64,000 nucleotides of DNA from Merluccius polli (Eukaryota; Chordata; Actinopteri; Gadiformes; Merlucciidae). The notes beneath the pieces are model-generated. The model was not told the DNA's origin. It searched no databases and worked only from the letters and a program-made list of their open reading frames with translations. Below, one piece after another: positions 1 to 12,606 of the stretch. The position numbers and the translations under genes are program-made. The stretch covers positions 435,001 through 499,000 of the forward strand of contig JAOPHQ010006258.1 in the NCBI GenBank assembly GCA_030340625.1. The letters run 5' to 3'. Position 1 is the stretch's first letter; each line of letters begins with the position of its first letter.

Positions 1-110
1 AAACCTTGGCCTCTGAGAGACCGCTAACAAACAGTAACAAAGTGGCATCAATAATCAGGTGTTTTGGTTGTTTATTTATTCATATGATTGCTGTGTTAGC
101 TGGCCTGTTC

Positions 111-153
<43 letters not shown>

Positions 154-230
154 GTGTCTCTGTCTCTCTCTCTCGCGCTCTCTCTGTTTAGTGTTTAGTC
201 ATCACTTAAATGGTGCCATGAGAGCATGGC

Positions 231-303
231 AGAATGTAATTATATATAATATATAATATAATATATTATAATATATTATATATAATTAGCAGAATGTAAT
301 TAT
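231..303. repeat. AT-rich palindrome between 15-bp direct repeats
   Basis: The 15-mer gcagaatgtaattat occurs at 231-245 and again at 289-303. Between them lies an almost perfectly self-complementary run of TATAAT units. The layout looks like a slippage or small insertion event that duplicated its edge. It has no coding content. Confidence 0.6.
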
Positions 304-1064
304 GCACACATCCCCTCACAACACGCAACGTGTTTGTTAATAGGCAGCATATGTTCAGTGATCTCCATGCGTACCCTGGCTCCTGAGGACTTCTCCAGTC
401 CTGCATCATGTATCATTGATGTGGTGTGTGCTACTGCTGTGTAGAGGTACAGGTATTCACCTAAAAGAAGTCTGTCAAGTTTTTTATAGAATGCACCCAC
501 ACTAGACATGCACATATAGAGAGGTAGAAATGTTTGGACCGCACCCAAGTCCTCTGCATGAATTTTGTTGTGTCTAAAGCAATCTTCTAAAGCATTATAC
601 ACAACATGGAAACAAAGTTATATACCTTAAAACCACCAGGTGCAATCGAATGGAACAGCTCTTTTTCTTCTGGACAGGTTTTGTACGGATGTTTTTGTAC
701 AGATTTCTTCGGGTCACTTTCTTTATAGGTACAACGTAGTGGATGTGTGAAGGTCGGACCTCATCTCCCACCCCCCTGGGGCAGGTCATATGTTTAGCCA
801 TTGAGCCAGCTATGTGAGCTCAGCTATTACTTTTCAGCTCAATATCAGCTCAGAAAACAGAAGGCGTCCTTGGTCCTCTCAGCCCTACAGGGTTGTTTTC
901 AATAAAGATCCATTTGGCCTCGTCATTTTGACGTTGGCCTCAGGCAGGTTTAGGAACCAGAGCTATACCCTCTGATCGGCAATAACAAGGCAAGAAATAT
1001 TGTCTTGGACCAGTGGTTAAAGGTTGTTTGTTTGTTTGTTTGGTTCTTTCGCTTGTTCGTTTGG

Positions 1065-1108
<44 letters not shown>

Positions 1109-1366
1109 TCCAAATAGAGAGCCACATATCGGTTGCCACACACTGGCTTCATGTGCAAACGGATGTGTATCGGAATCAACAGAGTTGATTGGAGGTTGAC
1201 TCTAATGGTCTTCTCTGCAGTCCTGCTGGTCTGGTACAGCCTGCAGATGTTGGACAGTGATGATGGTGGCGGACTGACCCACCTCAAACTGGGATTGAGG
1301 TGGTGAGGACCCACTCAATGGTGGCAGAGTAGAACCAGCAGATCTTGTGGAAGGCAGAGAGCCGCT

Positions 1367-1407
1367 GGTTGTGTGTGTGTGTGTGTGTGTGTGTTTGAGT
1401 GCGCACA

Positions 1408-1445
<38 letters not shown>

Positions 1446-1471
1446 AGTCAAGGTATGTGCAATAGCATACA

Positions 1472-1514
<43 letters not shown>
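1367..1514. repeat. GT microsatellite cluster
   Basis: Two or three GT runs (about 1369-1394, 1411-1442 and 1476-1514) are separated by short unique sequence. The surrounding long Thr-His or Cys-Val open frames are artefacts of these dinucleotide repeats. Confidence 0.85.
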
Positions 1515-1516
<2 letters not shown>

Positions 1517-2749
1517 TGTATAATACCATACAGTGTGCAATACCATACAGTGTGTGTGATGGTGTGATGGTGTTATCTTGTGTGTGTGTACGTGTGTGTG
1601 TAGTTTGAGGTACTTGGTGCAGCAGGACTTTAAAGGAAGGATCCTAAACGCTCCCCCTGCCATCCATCAGAAGCTATTCACTGCCTGCGTCTTCTTCTGG
1701 TGGCCTTTTATACATCAGGCAGGTGTTGTCAACAGTGTAAACATTAACCATTTATCTAATATCAAAACTGTGATTTATCCTATACAACATAGAAAATATG
1801 TCTAAATGTTTTTTCAGTAGTGAATCACATGTTTTGTATGTATATTCAGTGCCTTTAAAAAATATGTAAAACAATGTTGTTATTTAGTCAAAAAGGACAT
1901 AAAACTATATGGCTGGTAATGATTCCATCCATCTTAAATGCTCATGGTTAGAAACTCAACAACTAGATGTATATGAATATCAATAATAAGCAACTGCTTT
2001 GTTTGTTTTTATACATTTGTTTTTCCAGGTTGGAGACGTTACATCTCAACTAAAAGAGTTCAGTTTGAACCTCCGATATGTCACCCGGGGAGATAACATC
2101 GTGGCCACTATGGCGGGTCTTATCTTCAAATCATTTCACACTGTAGCTTTACAAAGGGCAGCAGGCCCTCATTCCAGGGGAGACAATCAATTTTAGTCCC
2201 AGCGCAGATAAGGCTTTGATTCGGATGAGATATAAAAGCTGTGAGATTCCCACTAATGCCAGAACATTGATGTGGAAAGCAACTTTTGTTATAGACATAT
2301 AGCTTATGCAATGGGAGTACAAAAAGAACAACAAATGATAAATTGGAAAATTGTGAATATTTTGTTTGTTTTGTTATTCTCTACGTTCCCTACAAAGGCT
2401 TTCAAAGTAAAAGTCTTCCAAAGTCTTCTTGCGACATCTATTTGAAATGGTGAGGCAAATAAAATGTCAAAAAAAAAAATCACAACCTCCTTTGATTCCC
2501 TCGAGCGCTTGGTAATTGAAGGATAGTTTGAGAAATGAAATTAAACTATTGTAAGTCTCCCCGCAGCTGACAAAACGTGTCATTCGTCAGCTTGAGGAAA
2601 AGCCTGTTGGTTGTTTTGAGAGGCAGAAAGGGACCCATACTTCCCAGTGAATTTGACATGATGCACTGCACACACAGCACATGTGGCTGGGGACTGCAGC
2701 CCTATAGCTCCTTCAGAGTGACAGCTGTACACACACAGAATGACCCGTC

Positions 2750-2752
<3 letters not shown>

Positions 2753-2794
<42 letters not shown>

Positions 2795-2804
2795 GTGTGC
2801 GCGT
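2753..2804. repeat. GT microsatellite
   Basis: A GT run of roughly 18 units grades into GTGCGC. It is followed by a C-rich stretch and an AGAGAC-rich stretch to about 2965. Confidence 0.85.
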
Positions 2805-3110
2805 GCGCACCCCCACCCCTCTCCATCACCCCCTCCCCTCCACCCATTTCACTCCTTCTTCTGCATCTTTTAAAAATGAATCCCTTTCTCAATCCAATAG
2901 TACAAGCACAAGAAAGAAAGAGACAGAGAGAGACAAAGAGAGACAAAGAGAGAGAGAGACAGAGAATAGAAAAAAAGCAAGATGGATGTGAAACCTAATG
3001 TATACAAAATAACTATTTCATCACGACGTTAAGAAAAAGCAGCAGTAGTAGCAATATAAAAATGCAATAAACTAGTTTTTAATCTGTTAAAAGGCAAGTA
3101 ACCTCATAGG

Positions 3111-3111
<1 letters not shown>

Positions 3112-3159
<48 letters not shown>

Positions 3160-3173
3160 CATGCGTGTGTGCA

Positions 3174-3244
<71 letters not shown>
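3112..3244. repeat. Long interrupted GT microsatellite
   Basis: GT repeats run over about 130 bp, with ATGC interruptions near 3157-3176 and one GTAT interruption near 3210. A second related GT/GTCT tract lies at 3360-3470. Confidence 0.9.
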
Positions 3245-3245
<1 letters not shown>

Positions 3246-3360
3246 GAACGTACTTAAAATATTGATGATGTCTATAGTGTGTCTGTCTTTTTTTCCCCTA
3301 TGTGAATGAGAAACAGACCACCTGTGGGTGGGCTAAGACTGAGACAGAGAGAGGAGAGAC

Positions 3361-3392
<32 letters not shown>

Positions 3393-4681
3393 GTTTGTGT
3401 GTGTGTGTGTCTGTGTCTGTGTGTCTGTCTTTGTGTCTGTGTGTGTCTATGTCTGTGTATGTGGTTTAGCCTCGGGTTTATAACAAGTGCTGCAAGAAGC
3501 TCTCCCTCTGCAATACCAGAGTCTGATCGATGCTTCTCATTTGTTTCCTTCTGTCCTGTGTGGAAATCAGCATGTGCACATCACACCTTACAGCGTTTTC
3601 CTAAATGCATGTAAGTTCACTGCTGGTGTGCAGGTTTATCAGTTTAAGGCAGCCTATATGTGTGCTTAATGTGTGTGTGTGTGTGTGTCTGCTCAAGTGT
3701 ATTCTTTGAGATTAACTTCAGCTGGAGGGTCATGTTACTGTTGCCATGGTAATTAAAGAGACACAGCTGGGAGCCTGATAAGACCGGCTGGGCTCTTCCA
3801 GCAACTCGACCTCTCGACTAAGTAAACACTAGCAGGCTGTAATGGCCGCACATCGACAGTGATCGCCAGGACGACATGATCATGTCCTTAAGATGAATTT
3901 AACTGGAATTCCTAATGAGTATCCGAGTCCCAGTGAAATATACTCATACCTCTCTATTCTAGTGGTTTAAATATGTTACTATGATGTTAGCACATTTCAG
4001 CTGAATCTTGACCTATGTTAGCCATAGCATGAAGTTGTGGAAAGGCAACGCATGTACAGGTTACCTATTTTCCAAAAAGCGCATCTTCAGCCACTGTTTC
4101 TTTCCTTACCCCTTTAGAGTTGAATATCTGACAGCTGAAAAACACTCAAAGGACTGTAAATGCCAACTATTTGTGGTAATGACATTTAGACTGAAAAGGT
4201 AGAGCATCATGGGTAAGATTCTACAAATTATCTAAGAAAACCCTCTTTTTTAATAAAAAAAAGTTATTTTTTATAAATAAAGAAAAAAGTAATCCAATTT
4301 ATTATCTAAAGGTTTCTTGGAATTATGTTTTGTATGATTATGAGTCACATGGACAAGCTATTCCTTTATCCCTCTGTGGTTTATTTGACAACTGCTTGCA
4401 AGTCCCATATTCACAATGTCTCCTAATGTCTTAACAATGACATACATTGTTTTTGGTTTTATTTGATTTAAGCCAAAGTTTTTGCTCCTTTCATGAACAA
4501 ATTGAAAGAAGTTGTTAGAATACTGAAGAGGCAAAGTTAAACATTACCAAGAATGTCACATGGACCTTCATCTAAAATTAAATGTCTTTTAAATGACTTC
4601 GTCTTACTCAGTGGACTGGCGATGATATGTGTAGGTAGGAGATTTTTGGCAAACCTTATCTTGTGCAGTGGTACTAACTAC

Positions 4682-4715
<34 letters not shown>

Positions 4716-6312
4716 GCTCTCTCATGCACGCAGGCATACACGTACATCTGTCATGTACTTCCTCATTAGGTTTGGACAGCTCTGCGTGCAGTGGGGAGGT
4801 CTGAGGCAACGACAGCGCTTGAGAATGTTGTCACTGCTCACCGTGTTCAGGCCAGGCAAACACGGAGCTAATGAATGTTTGGATAAGGCAGTGGATATTG
4901 GGAGGAGACAGATGGGTCTGACTGGTTGCGGTGGAGTATTTAGTCTGGTTCAGGAGGAGTGCGAAGGGTTCAGAGTCTTCAATGCACTCTCTGTGCTGTT
5001 ACGGTCCGCAGGCAGTCAAATAAATAAAATATATGAACAGATACAGGCATTACTTTTCTACCGATCCTCCAGACAAGACAGGTTTCTTCGTCGTTGAAGA
5101 GTAGTGACTCTTCCGTTTGTGGTGATATAGATCGCCACGGCGACAATGTCATTTAGACGCTGCAAGGAGCTTTTGTCCAAAGAGAGCAGCAGAGCGGCAT
5201 CTTGCTCGAGCATGCTTACAGGTAGACTCAGTATATTGAGGGTTGAACCCAGACCATTTCAGCTCAGAGTTAAATACCCTAGGCCTATGCTATAGCCTAA
5301 AGGGTTGATAGCGGTTTGATCAGGTCACAGGCATGTAGAAAACGATGATGGACATCACAATGGGAGCAAACGCATTAGTGCAGGATGTACAGATGTGTCG
5401 AATGGCCTTTAGTGACGCACTACATATGTTAAGGTGTTAAGGTGGTTTATATAAGGAATAAACCACTCCGGGGTGTCCCATTATTGGACATATATGTATG
5501 ATGGGGGTGGTGATGTGGCTGATGAAAGCCCAGGTTGCTTAAAAAACATTGCTTTGAACATACTGATTTTGTGGAAATCTGGTCAATAGCTGTAATTAAC
5601 TGTTGTTGTTAATGATTTGTAGCGCATTGATTCTGAACTGTTAAAAGGAAGAGATGTCCTGTTATTGAAAAATAATGCACACCCTTGGAATGTTATTGAC
5701 CAATCAGGATAAAGTATTTAACATTGCTGTGGTTGGCCTACAATATATTTTACACTTCCTGCTTCTAAACTACTTCTACTCCTTTTTGCTGTCTGACTCA
5801 AGTGCTCTGCCTTGTGATCATTGTCTTCATGTCATGGATGAGCTCAAAATATCAAGTTTGTGTCAATTATTGCTCATGTTTTTTTTTTCAGATGCAGGCA
5901 GCTTGTGCCCTAAAAATAGCTTGTGTTCCCCTAATATGAATCATTTCTTACTTTATAGTACTGGTATGAGATTGATAGATCTTAGACTGCATCATTCCTG
6001 TCAAGCCTGATTTCCATTTTGGTTCTGTTTCCCCATTGGCCTCTTTCTAAAGCAGTAAACACTTCTGTTGTGCATACACAAATGAAGGTCAACAGTAGAC
6101 ATGACTTCCTAGCCTAGTACTGTCAGATCATTCATTGCAACTCCTGGTTGCCTCAGCAGCAACAGCAGTCACAGGGGGGAAAATGTCACAACAACAAGCA
6201 GCACAACATCCTTCAGACCAGGTCATGGCTCATGTCTCTGTGCTCTATTCCACAGCAACAAGATGAATCACAACACATTATTAAATGTAAATTGTGAATT
6301 TTTAAGATGTGC

Positions 6313-6343
<31 letters not shown>

Positions 6344-7242
6344 GAGCCTGTCTTTTCACCGGGTGGTTTGTTGGAACTAGTCAGTGCTAGAGTGCTGACC
6401 AACCTGTGCTGCATCTCTCTGTCTTCTATGTCTTCACTGCACATAAAGGAACTGTGGGTATAGACATACAGTATATAGTACAGTACAGGGCCGTACACAG
6501 ACAGTATTGTTAGGGGCAGTGGCTCAAGCTAAAGCCCCTTTCCCACTGGACAAAACATCCACTAACACCCACTAACATCTGGCTTTTGTCTTTAGTGGGA
6601 AAAGTTACAATCAGCATTCATTCCCAGGGCAAATGACTCTGCTGAGTAGTCACAGGTATTTATTGGCTCCAGCTTCCGATCGGTAGTGATGGCTACATGA
6701 CACCCGGGTGGACACGCTAATTTTCACCCCTTTACTGGCATGATGCTATGACTCTGTCGGTAACTTCTTTGTCATCTCAGTTATAAAAAATAAAGTAACC
6801 ACCGCAACATTTTCACTGGCTTCCATGCTGCTTTCTACTGTTTATTAACCCTGTTTTCTGGCGTGTTCTTGACTTTGAACATGATACACCTGATAAAAAA
6901 CAGAGAGGCATACTCGCCTATTGGCAATGGGAAAGGAGTCAAACGCCAAATTTGAGTGGGATTTCCTGCATTTAAAAAAACTGCATATACGTGCTAATTT
7001 TGGTGGAAAAGGGTATAAGAAACTTGGCAACCAACCCACCAATCCCCAGCTGTTACCAATTGCAGAGGTAGCAGTTTTATATGAAACATTTTAAAGTAAC
7101 AAGTCTAGAAAATATGTTTTGATCCTCCAAAGTGGGTATATATGCTCCCCAATCATCTTCAGCCAAGCTTCACACCTTGTACACTTTTATCCATATGAAT
7201 ATTTCAAGTCATCTTTTTATCTTTTTTCTTCTAAACCCCAAG

Positions 7243-7528
7243 TGCCACGGGCTGTCTGCCACGCCCCCTCCACTACTCCATTCAATTACCCTCGCAGCTG
7301 GGCTGCATCAGGTGATTAGTGGAGGCTATAAATTAGCTCTTCACTGTTCACCTGGTGCCAGATTGTTCTTTGCTGTTTGTTCATGCAAGTCTCTCCAGTA
7401 ATTCGCCTGTCTCCTGTCCCGGTTTTCCGATCCTGCCTGCCCCCGACTACGATCCCCGTCTCGTCCCTCTGGATCCCCGTTCGCCCCCGTTCCCATCCAA
7501 TCCTCGTGAACACCCTTATCCCAGACCG
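7243..7528 (+). repeat. 5' LTR remnant (lacks its 3' part)
   Basis: It begins TGCCACGGG directly after the CCAAG duplication. A TATA-like ctataaatta sits near 7326-7335, which would be the LTR promoter. It contains one copy of the approximately 78-bp C-rich unit that is repeated in the 3' LTR (about 7398-7475) and ends around cacccttatcccaga. The sequence that ends the 3' LTR (about 11940-12006) is missing here, and no primer-binding site was recognised before the gag start at 7552. This suggests a deletion across U5 and the primer site. Confidence 0.65.
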
Positions 7529-7551
7529 CAGCTCTCACCCAGGCCGTCCCG

Positions 7552-8279
7552 ATGGCGCCCTCTGACACCCGGCTGGCCATGACACCCCCAGCTCCCGCTT
7601 CCCCACCTCCCATGCAACTACGAGAGCCCCGGGTGGGAATCCAGGAGCAATACGCGGGAGACCCGGAGGGTTGCCGCCTGTACATTACGAACTGCTCCAT
7701 TTTGTTCGCGCTACAGCCCTACACCTTCGCTACGGAGGAAGCCAAGGTAGCTTACTCCATCACTCACCTGACGGGCAGAGCCCGTCTCTGGGGAACGGCA
7801 GAATGGGAACACCGCACCCCAGCCTGTTCGACCTCCATGGTACTCTTATTGGGCTGAGGCAGGGGGGACGAACCGTCGCAGACTACTCCATCGATTTCCG
7901 CACCAGGGTCCACCGAAGTGAGTGGAATGCGGCGGCGCAGTGTGACGCCTTTCTGGTGGGCCTGGAGGACTATGTAAAGAACAGGTTGGTCTCCTACGAA
8001 CTCCCTAGGTCGCTGGATGAGCTAATCGAGCTATCCACACGGGTGGATGGCCGCATCCAAGCGCGACGTAGGGAGAAACGTCAGGGGCCACTCGAATGGC
8101 GCTCCCCGGTCTCCTTACCCACACCCTTGAAGCAGGAGGTCGACTCCATGCAGGTGGGTCGCACCAGCCTCACGCCAGAGGAACGGTCACGTCGTCGTCA
8201 GGGCGACCATTGCCTGTACTGCGGCCAGGCTGGACATTTTGTTTCGCGTTGCCCGGTAAAAGGTCAGACTCACCAATAG
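7552..8279 (+). pseudogene. Gag-like capsid relic with zinc knuckle
   Basis: An ATG at 7552 opens a frame to 7857. The homologous Gag reading then continues in another frame from about 7830 to the stop at 8277-8279. The second part contains the capsid-like stretch around TVADYSIDFRTRV and a CX2CX4HX4C zinc knuckle (CLYCGQAGHFVSRC, near 8215-8257), which in this family binds the RNA for packaging. A segment seems to be missing at the frame change near 7830, so this is a broken copy. It is followed directly by the protease frame. Confidence 0.8.
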
Positions 8280-10200
8280 AAGGGGAACTATTGGTGAGTC
8301 ATACCTCTAACCTTTCCCCCGACTCACTTCCTTTGTGCCAGGCCCGCCTACTCTTGTCCGAGGGATCTCACACCCTGGCCGTTTTCATAGACTCCGGCTC
8401 CGATATCAACATCATCGACGAGGAGCTGGCTCGTCAACTAAGCATCCAGCGGGTTCCCCTTCCGCACCCATCCCCGGCCTGCGCCCTCGATGGCCACCTC
8501 ATGGGGACAATCACCCACCAGACGACACCCCTCCGTCTACTCCTGTCTGGGAACCATCATGAAATTATCCAGTTTCATATCCTGAAGTCCCCTCGGCTAC
8601 CATTTATATTGGGATTCCCCTGGCTCCGTCGCCATAACCCCACCATTGACTGGTCAACCGGTTCCATCCTGGGCTGGAGTCCCGCTTGCCTCAAGCAGGC
8701 GTCTGCCCCACATCTGATCACCTGCTCTGACCCCGCCCCCAACATAGTGGGGGTTCCGGCTGAGTACACGGACTTCAGAGAGGTATTCAGCAAGGCCAAG
8801 GCCAACTCCCTACCTCCGCATCGCCCATACGACTGCGCCATTGATCTGCAGCTCCGGTCGTCGCCTCCCAGGGGTCGTCTATTTTCCCTATCCGCGCCAG
8901 AGAGAAAAGCCATGGAGGAATACATTGGCGACTCTTTGGCAGCAGGCATCATCCGTCCGTCCTCCTTCCCGGCTGGCGCAGGGTTCTTCTTCATGGAGAA
9001 GAAGGACAAGACCCTGCGTCCGTGTATTGATTACCGGGGTCTGAATGAAATCACAGTCAAGAATTGTTATCCCCTTCCACTCATCTCCTCTGCCTTTGAG
9101 CTGTTGCAGGGGTCCACCATCTTTTCAAAGCTAGATCTCCGCAACGCGTATCATTTGGTCCGGAAGGAGATGAGTGGAAGACGACCTTCAACACACCAAC
9201 GGGGCATTATGAATATCTGGTGATGCCCTTCGGTCTCACCAACGCCCCAGCCGTCTTCCAGGCGCTAGTGAACGATGTCCTGCGGGACATGTTGGACCGA
9301 TTTGTATTTGTGTATCTGGATGACATTTTAATTTTCTCAAAAACCAAGGAGGAACACGTCCACCACGTCCAGGCGGTGCTGCAGTGGCTCTTGGAGAACT
9401 CACTTTTCGTGAAGGCGGAGAAATGTGAGTTTCACTCCAGTTCTGTCTCCTTCCTGGGATATGTAATCGGGAAGGGGGACATCAGCATGGACTCTGCCAA
9501 GGTGTCAGCTGTCACTGCCTGGCCCATCCCTGACTCCCGCAAGCAGCTACAACGTTTCCTGGGGTTCGCAAACTTCTATAGGAGGTTTATTAGGGGTTAC
9601 AGTACCGTTGCTGCTCCCCTTACAGCCCTCATATCCTCTAAGGTCCCATTCCTGTGGTCTCCGGCGGCCGACACCGCCTTTCGGGCCCTCAAGGCCAAGT
9701 TCACCTCTGCCCCCATCCTCCAGATGCCCGATTCCGAGAGGCAGTTTGTGGTGGAGGTGGACGCCTCTGACATGGGAGTAGGAGTGGTTCTCTCCCAACG
9801 AGCGGCGGAGGACCTAAAGCTTCACCCCTGTGCCTTTTTCTCTCGCTGCCTGTCCCCCGCAGAGAGAAATTACGACATCGGGAACAGGGAGCTTCTGGCG
9901 GTGAAGCTGGCCCTAGAGGAGTGGCGCCATTGGTTGGAGGGAACCAAGCAGCCCTTTTTAGTGTGGACAGACCATAAGAATCTGGAGTACATTCAGTCCG
10001 CCAAGCGGCTGAACTCCCGCCAAGCCCGTTGGGCCTTATTCCTCACCAGATTCAACATGTCTCTCTCCTATAGACCCTGCACCCGCAATGTCATGCCTGA
10101 CGCCCTTTCTCGACAGTTTACGGAGAAAGAGGAGTCCACGGCAAACCCCGACACCATCCTCCCGTCCACCTGCGTGGTTGCCCCCCTCACCTGGGGAGGT
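8280..10200 (+). pseudogene. Pol relic: protease, reverse transcriptase, RNase H
   Basis: The protease core DSG lies at about 8390 within AVFIDSGSD. Reverse transcriptase follows, with LDLRNAYH (first catalytic Asp, near 9133-9156) and then, after a frame break near 9160, the YLDD box at 9313-9324. RNase H has its acidic residues in VEVDASDMG, NRELLAVK and VWTDHKN (about 9750-9985). The protease-RT part is in one frame up to 9223 and the rest in another to 10215, so a small deletion inside RT has killed the copy. Together these enzymes would copy element RNA into DNA in cytoplasmic particles. Confidence 0.85.
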
Positions 10201-11600
10201 AGAGGGAAGGGTTAGATCCGCCCTAGGAGGTCACTCGGGACCCAGCGCCTGCCTTCCCGACCGTCTGTTTGTCCCCGCTGCTCTCCGCTCAGATGTCCTC
10301 CAGTGGATGCACAACTCTAACCTCACCTGCCACCCGGGAATTAAGCGTACTAAGGACGCAATCCAGCGGCGATTCTGGTGGCCCACGTTGGAGGAGGACA
10401 CCCGTGAGTTTGTGGGGGCCTGTCCTGTCTGCAGTCAACACAAGGTCTCCCATCAGGCTCCTGCTGGTCTTCTCCACCCTCTGCCGGTACCCCACCGCCC
10501 ATGGTCCCACATATCTCTGGACTTTGTAACCGGTTTGCCTCCAGCCCACGGCCATACCACCATCTTGACGGTGGTCGATCGATTCAGTAAGCTGGCTCAC
10601 TTTGTGCTGTTGCCCAAACTACCCTTGGCCAAGGAAACTGCGGAATTGGTCCTCCAGCACGTCTTCAGGATCCATGGTCTCCCTGTCGACGTGGTGTCCG
10701 ACAGGGGACCGCAATTCACCTCCATCTTCTGGAGGGAATTCTGCGACTTAGTCGGGGCCACGGTCAGCCTGTCTTTCGAGATTTCATCCTCAGTCCAATG
10801 GCCAGACGGAGAGGAAGAACCAGGAGATGGAGATGGCTCTCCGGTGCATGGCCTCAAAAAACCCTGCCTCATGGTCCCAACAGCTCCTGTGGGTCGAGTA
10901 TGCCCACAACACTCTAACCAGCTCTGCAACAGGTCTCTCTCCTTTTCAATGTGCCTACGGGTTCCAGCTGCCCTGCTACGCTCGGCGGATCGATATTCGG
11001 CGACGGCTAACCGCCATCGCACCAGGGCCCCTACCTACCAGGTAGGCCAAAGCGTGTGGCTGTCTTCTCGGGACCTATCCCTACGGGGAGAATCTAAGAA
11101 GCTGGCGCCTAGGTTTATTGGGCCGTTCAAGATAGAGAGGATTGTAAACCCCGTGGCGGTCTGGCTGATGCTTCCCCGGTCCATGAGGATCCACCCGACG
11201 TTTCATGTGTCCAGGATCAAACCTGTTTGGGTGAGTCCTCTTGTCCCTGCCGCTCCACCTCCCCCTCTCCCAAGGTTGATTGATGGGGGTCTCACCTACA
11301 CGATCCACCGGCTCCTTCAGTCCTGTCGTCGTGGAAGGGGTCTGCAGTACCTGGTCGACTGGAAGGGCTACGGTCCTGAAGAGAGGTCCTGGGTCCCTGC
11401 CAGGCATGTCCTGGACAAGGTCGCCATTCGGGAGTTTCATCGCCGTCACCCCGACCAGCCGTCCAGGACCACTGCACTGACCAATGACCCAGGTAAGAGG
11501 GCCCCGGCCCTTCAACCCATCGATCCATCTGGAAGTGACGACGAGGAAAGCGAGGCATCCTCGGCGAGGACATGCAAGTGGATGGCAACATCTCGGAGTA
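10190..11600 (+). pseudogene. Pol relic: integrase with GPY/F-like module and chromodomain
   Basis: The HHCC zinc-binding region is visible around 10305-10445 (MHNSNLTCHPG ... CPVCSQHK). Catalytic Asp residues lie in SLDFVTG and VSDRGPQF (near 10520 and 10700). The catalytic-Glu region falls in a shifted frame (about 10800-11045), showing two opposing frameshifts. A GPFKIERIVNPV module (near 11122-11157) and a chromodomain (LVDWKGYGPEERSWVPARHV, near 11350-11410) follow. Chromodomains of this family guide integration to marked chromatin. The frame stays open into the 3' LTR repeats, which is probably accidental. Confidence 0.85.
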
Positions 11601-12006
11601 ATACTAGGAATCCCCGCCTCGTCCCTCTGGATCCCCATTCGCCTGTCTCCTATCCCGGTTTCCCGATCCTGCCTGTCCCCGACTACGATCCCCGCCTCAT
11701 CCCTCTGGATCCTCATTCGCCTGTCTCCGGTCCCGGTTTCCCGATCCTGCCTGTCCCCGACTACAATCCCCGCCTCGTCCCTCTGGATCCCCGTTCGCCT
11801 GTCTCCTGTTCTGTTTTCCCGATCCTGCCTGTTCCCGACTACGATCTCCGCCTCGTCCTTCTGGATCTCCGTTCACCTGGACCCCGTCCCGGGTTCCCAA
11901 TCCCACCCAATCCTCGTGAACACCCTTATCCCAGAAATAATGACTTCTTATTTCTATAACCTGTCTGGTTTTGTGCTGCAATTGGGTCCTACCCTGACCC
12001 GTTACA
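11600..12006 (+). repeat. 3' LTR remnant with in-frame 78-bp tandem repeats
   Basis: A C-rich unit of about 78 bp starts near 11637, 11715 and 11793, with a fourth degenerate copy near 11871. Each copy reads as a 26-residue Pro-rich unit (VPLDPHSPV...PGFPILPVPDYD) because 78 is a multiple of three. The stretch shared with the 5' LTR ends at cacccttatcccaga (about 11935), after which about 70 bp of probable U5 runs to 12006. The first third of the 5' LTR, including its TATA box, is not present here, so the two LTRs are truncated at opposite ends. Confidence 0.65.
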
Positions 12007-12011
12007 CCAAG

Positions 12012-12017
12012 TGTGGT

Positions 12018-12051
<34 letters not shown>

Positions 12052-12606
12052 ATGTGTGTGTGTGTAATCAGATTGTAATCCTTTAAATCAAATGACATGA
12101 AACGGCCAATATCCAGATCAGTAGCGTATGGGAAACTCATCTCAGAGTCAATATATGACTGTGTGACTCCTTCTGTGTGTCTGTGTGTGCATGCATACTA
12201 GAAATGGAACATTGACATGTGTGACATTATGGATATGTTATTATATATGAATCCAATACTCTAGCACTGCATTGATTCAATTAGCTCATTAAAAAGAGAA
12301 CAATTTGAATGCGGCATCCCACTCTATCACTTTTATTGATCCGTTGCAATGATAAGCATGCTCTACCACTCAATACTCCTTTCCTCACAGTGGCACGGAA
12401 GTGGGTTGTATAGCAGCAGGCAGCCGGAGCAAGCAAGCAGAATGACAAGACTTTGAGTCAAGTTTACAATAACGCTACCGAGTAGTATACAGTATGACCA
12501 AGTAATACCAAAATACAACAAAGTATTTAAGTGGTAGAACATCAGAACATATTTGATAGTCATATAAATATGTCATTATAGTGTATACAGAAAAATACAT
12601 AGTGAC
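12012..12606. other. Non-coding spacer with GT microsatellite
   Basis: A GT tract at about 12019-12066 follows directly after the retrotransposon. The remaining sequence is AT-rich and unremarkable. No gene is seen. Confidence 0.6.

Larger units (their letters stand above)
1..7237. other. Non-coding flank left of the LTR element
   Basis: I see no convincing exon in this 7.2 kb. It holds CT/TCTG tracts near 115-190, TTTC repeats near 1062-1110, several GT microsatellites (separate entries), a CT tract near 4683-4710 and a CA tract near 6316-6340. A weak match to a pervasive teleost repeat motif (tttagacgc...ttttgtccaaag) lies near 5153-5190. The segment 6535-7020 begins and ends with CCCCTTTCCCA-like sequence in opposite orientations and may be an old MITE, but I could not define its ends. 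The short open frames are uninterrupted by chance or run through repeats. A distant upstream gene or enhancer cannot be excluded by eye. Confidence 0.6.
7238..12011 (+). mobile_element. Decayed Ty3/gypsy chromodomain LTR retrotransposon with 5-bp target duplication
   Basis: The element proper is 7243-12006, starting TGCCACGG and ending GTTACA. It is flanked by the direct repeat CCAAG at 7238-7242 and 12007-12011, the 5-bp duplication size usual for Ty3/gypsy integrases. In order it holds an LTR remnant, gag with a zinc knuckle, protease, reverse transcriptase, RNase H, integrase with a chromodomain, and a second LTR remnant. That domain order and the chromodomain place it in the chromovirus branch known from teleosts. 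The reading frame changes at least five times (near 7830, 8280, 9160, 10190, 10775-10830) and returns near 11000-11045, so the copy cannot make a full polyprotein. I judge the TSD and family call firm and the exact LTR limits less so. Confidence 0.9.

Noticed and set aside
1999..2196. Possible exon preceded by tttttccag at 2029 (reading VGDVTSQLKEF...)
   Set aside because: There is an acceptor-like site but no recognisable domain, no clear donor and no neighbouring exons.
5150..5275. LINE-tail-like sequence (tttagacgc...gggttgaaccc)
   Set aside because: Resemblance to the teleost tttagcagacgc repeat is too diverged to assign a family or ends.
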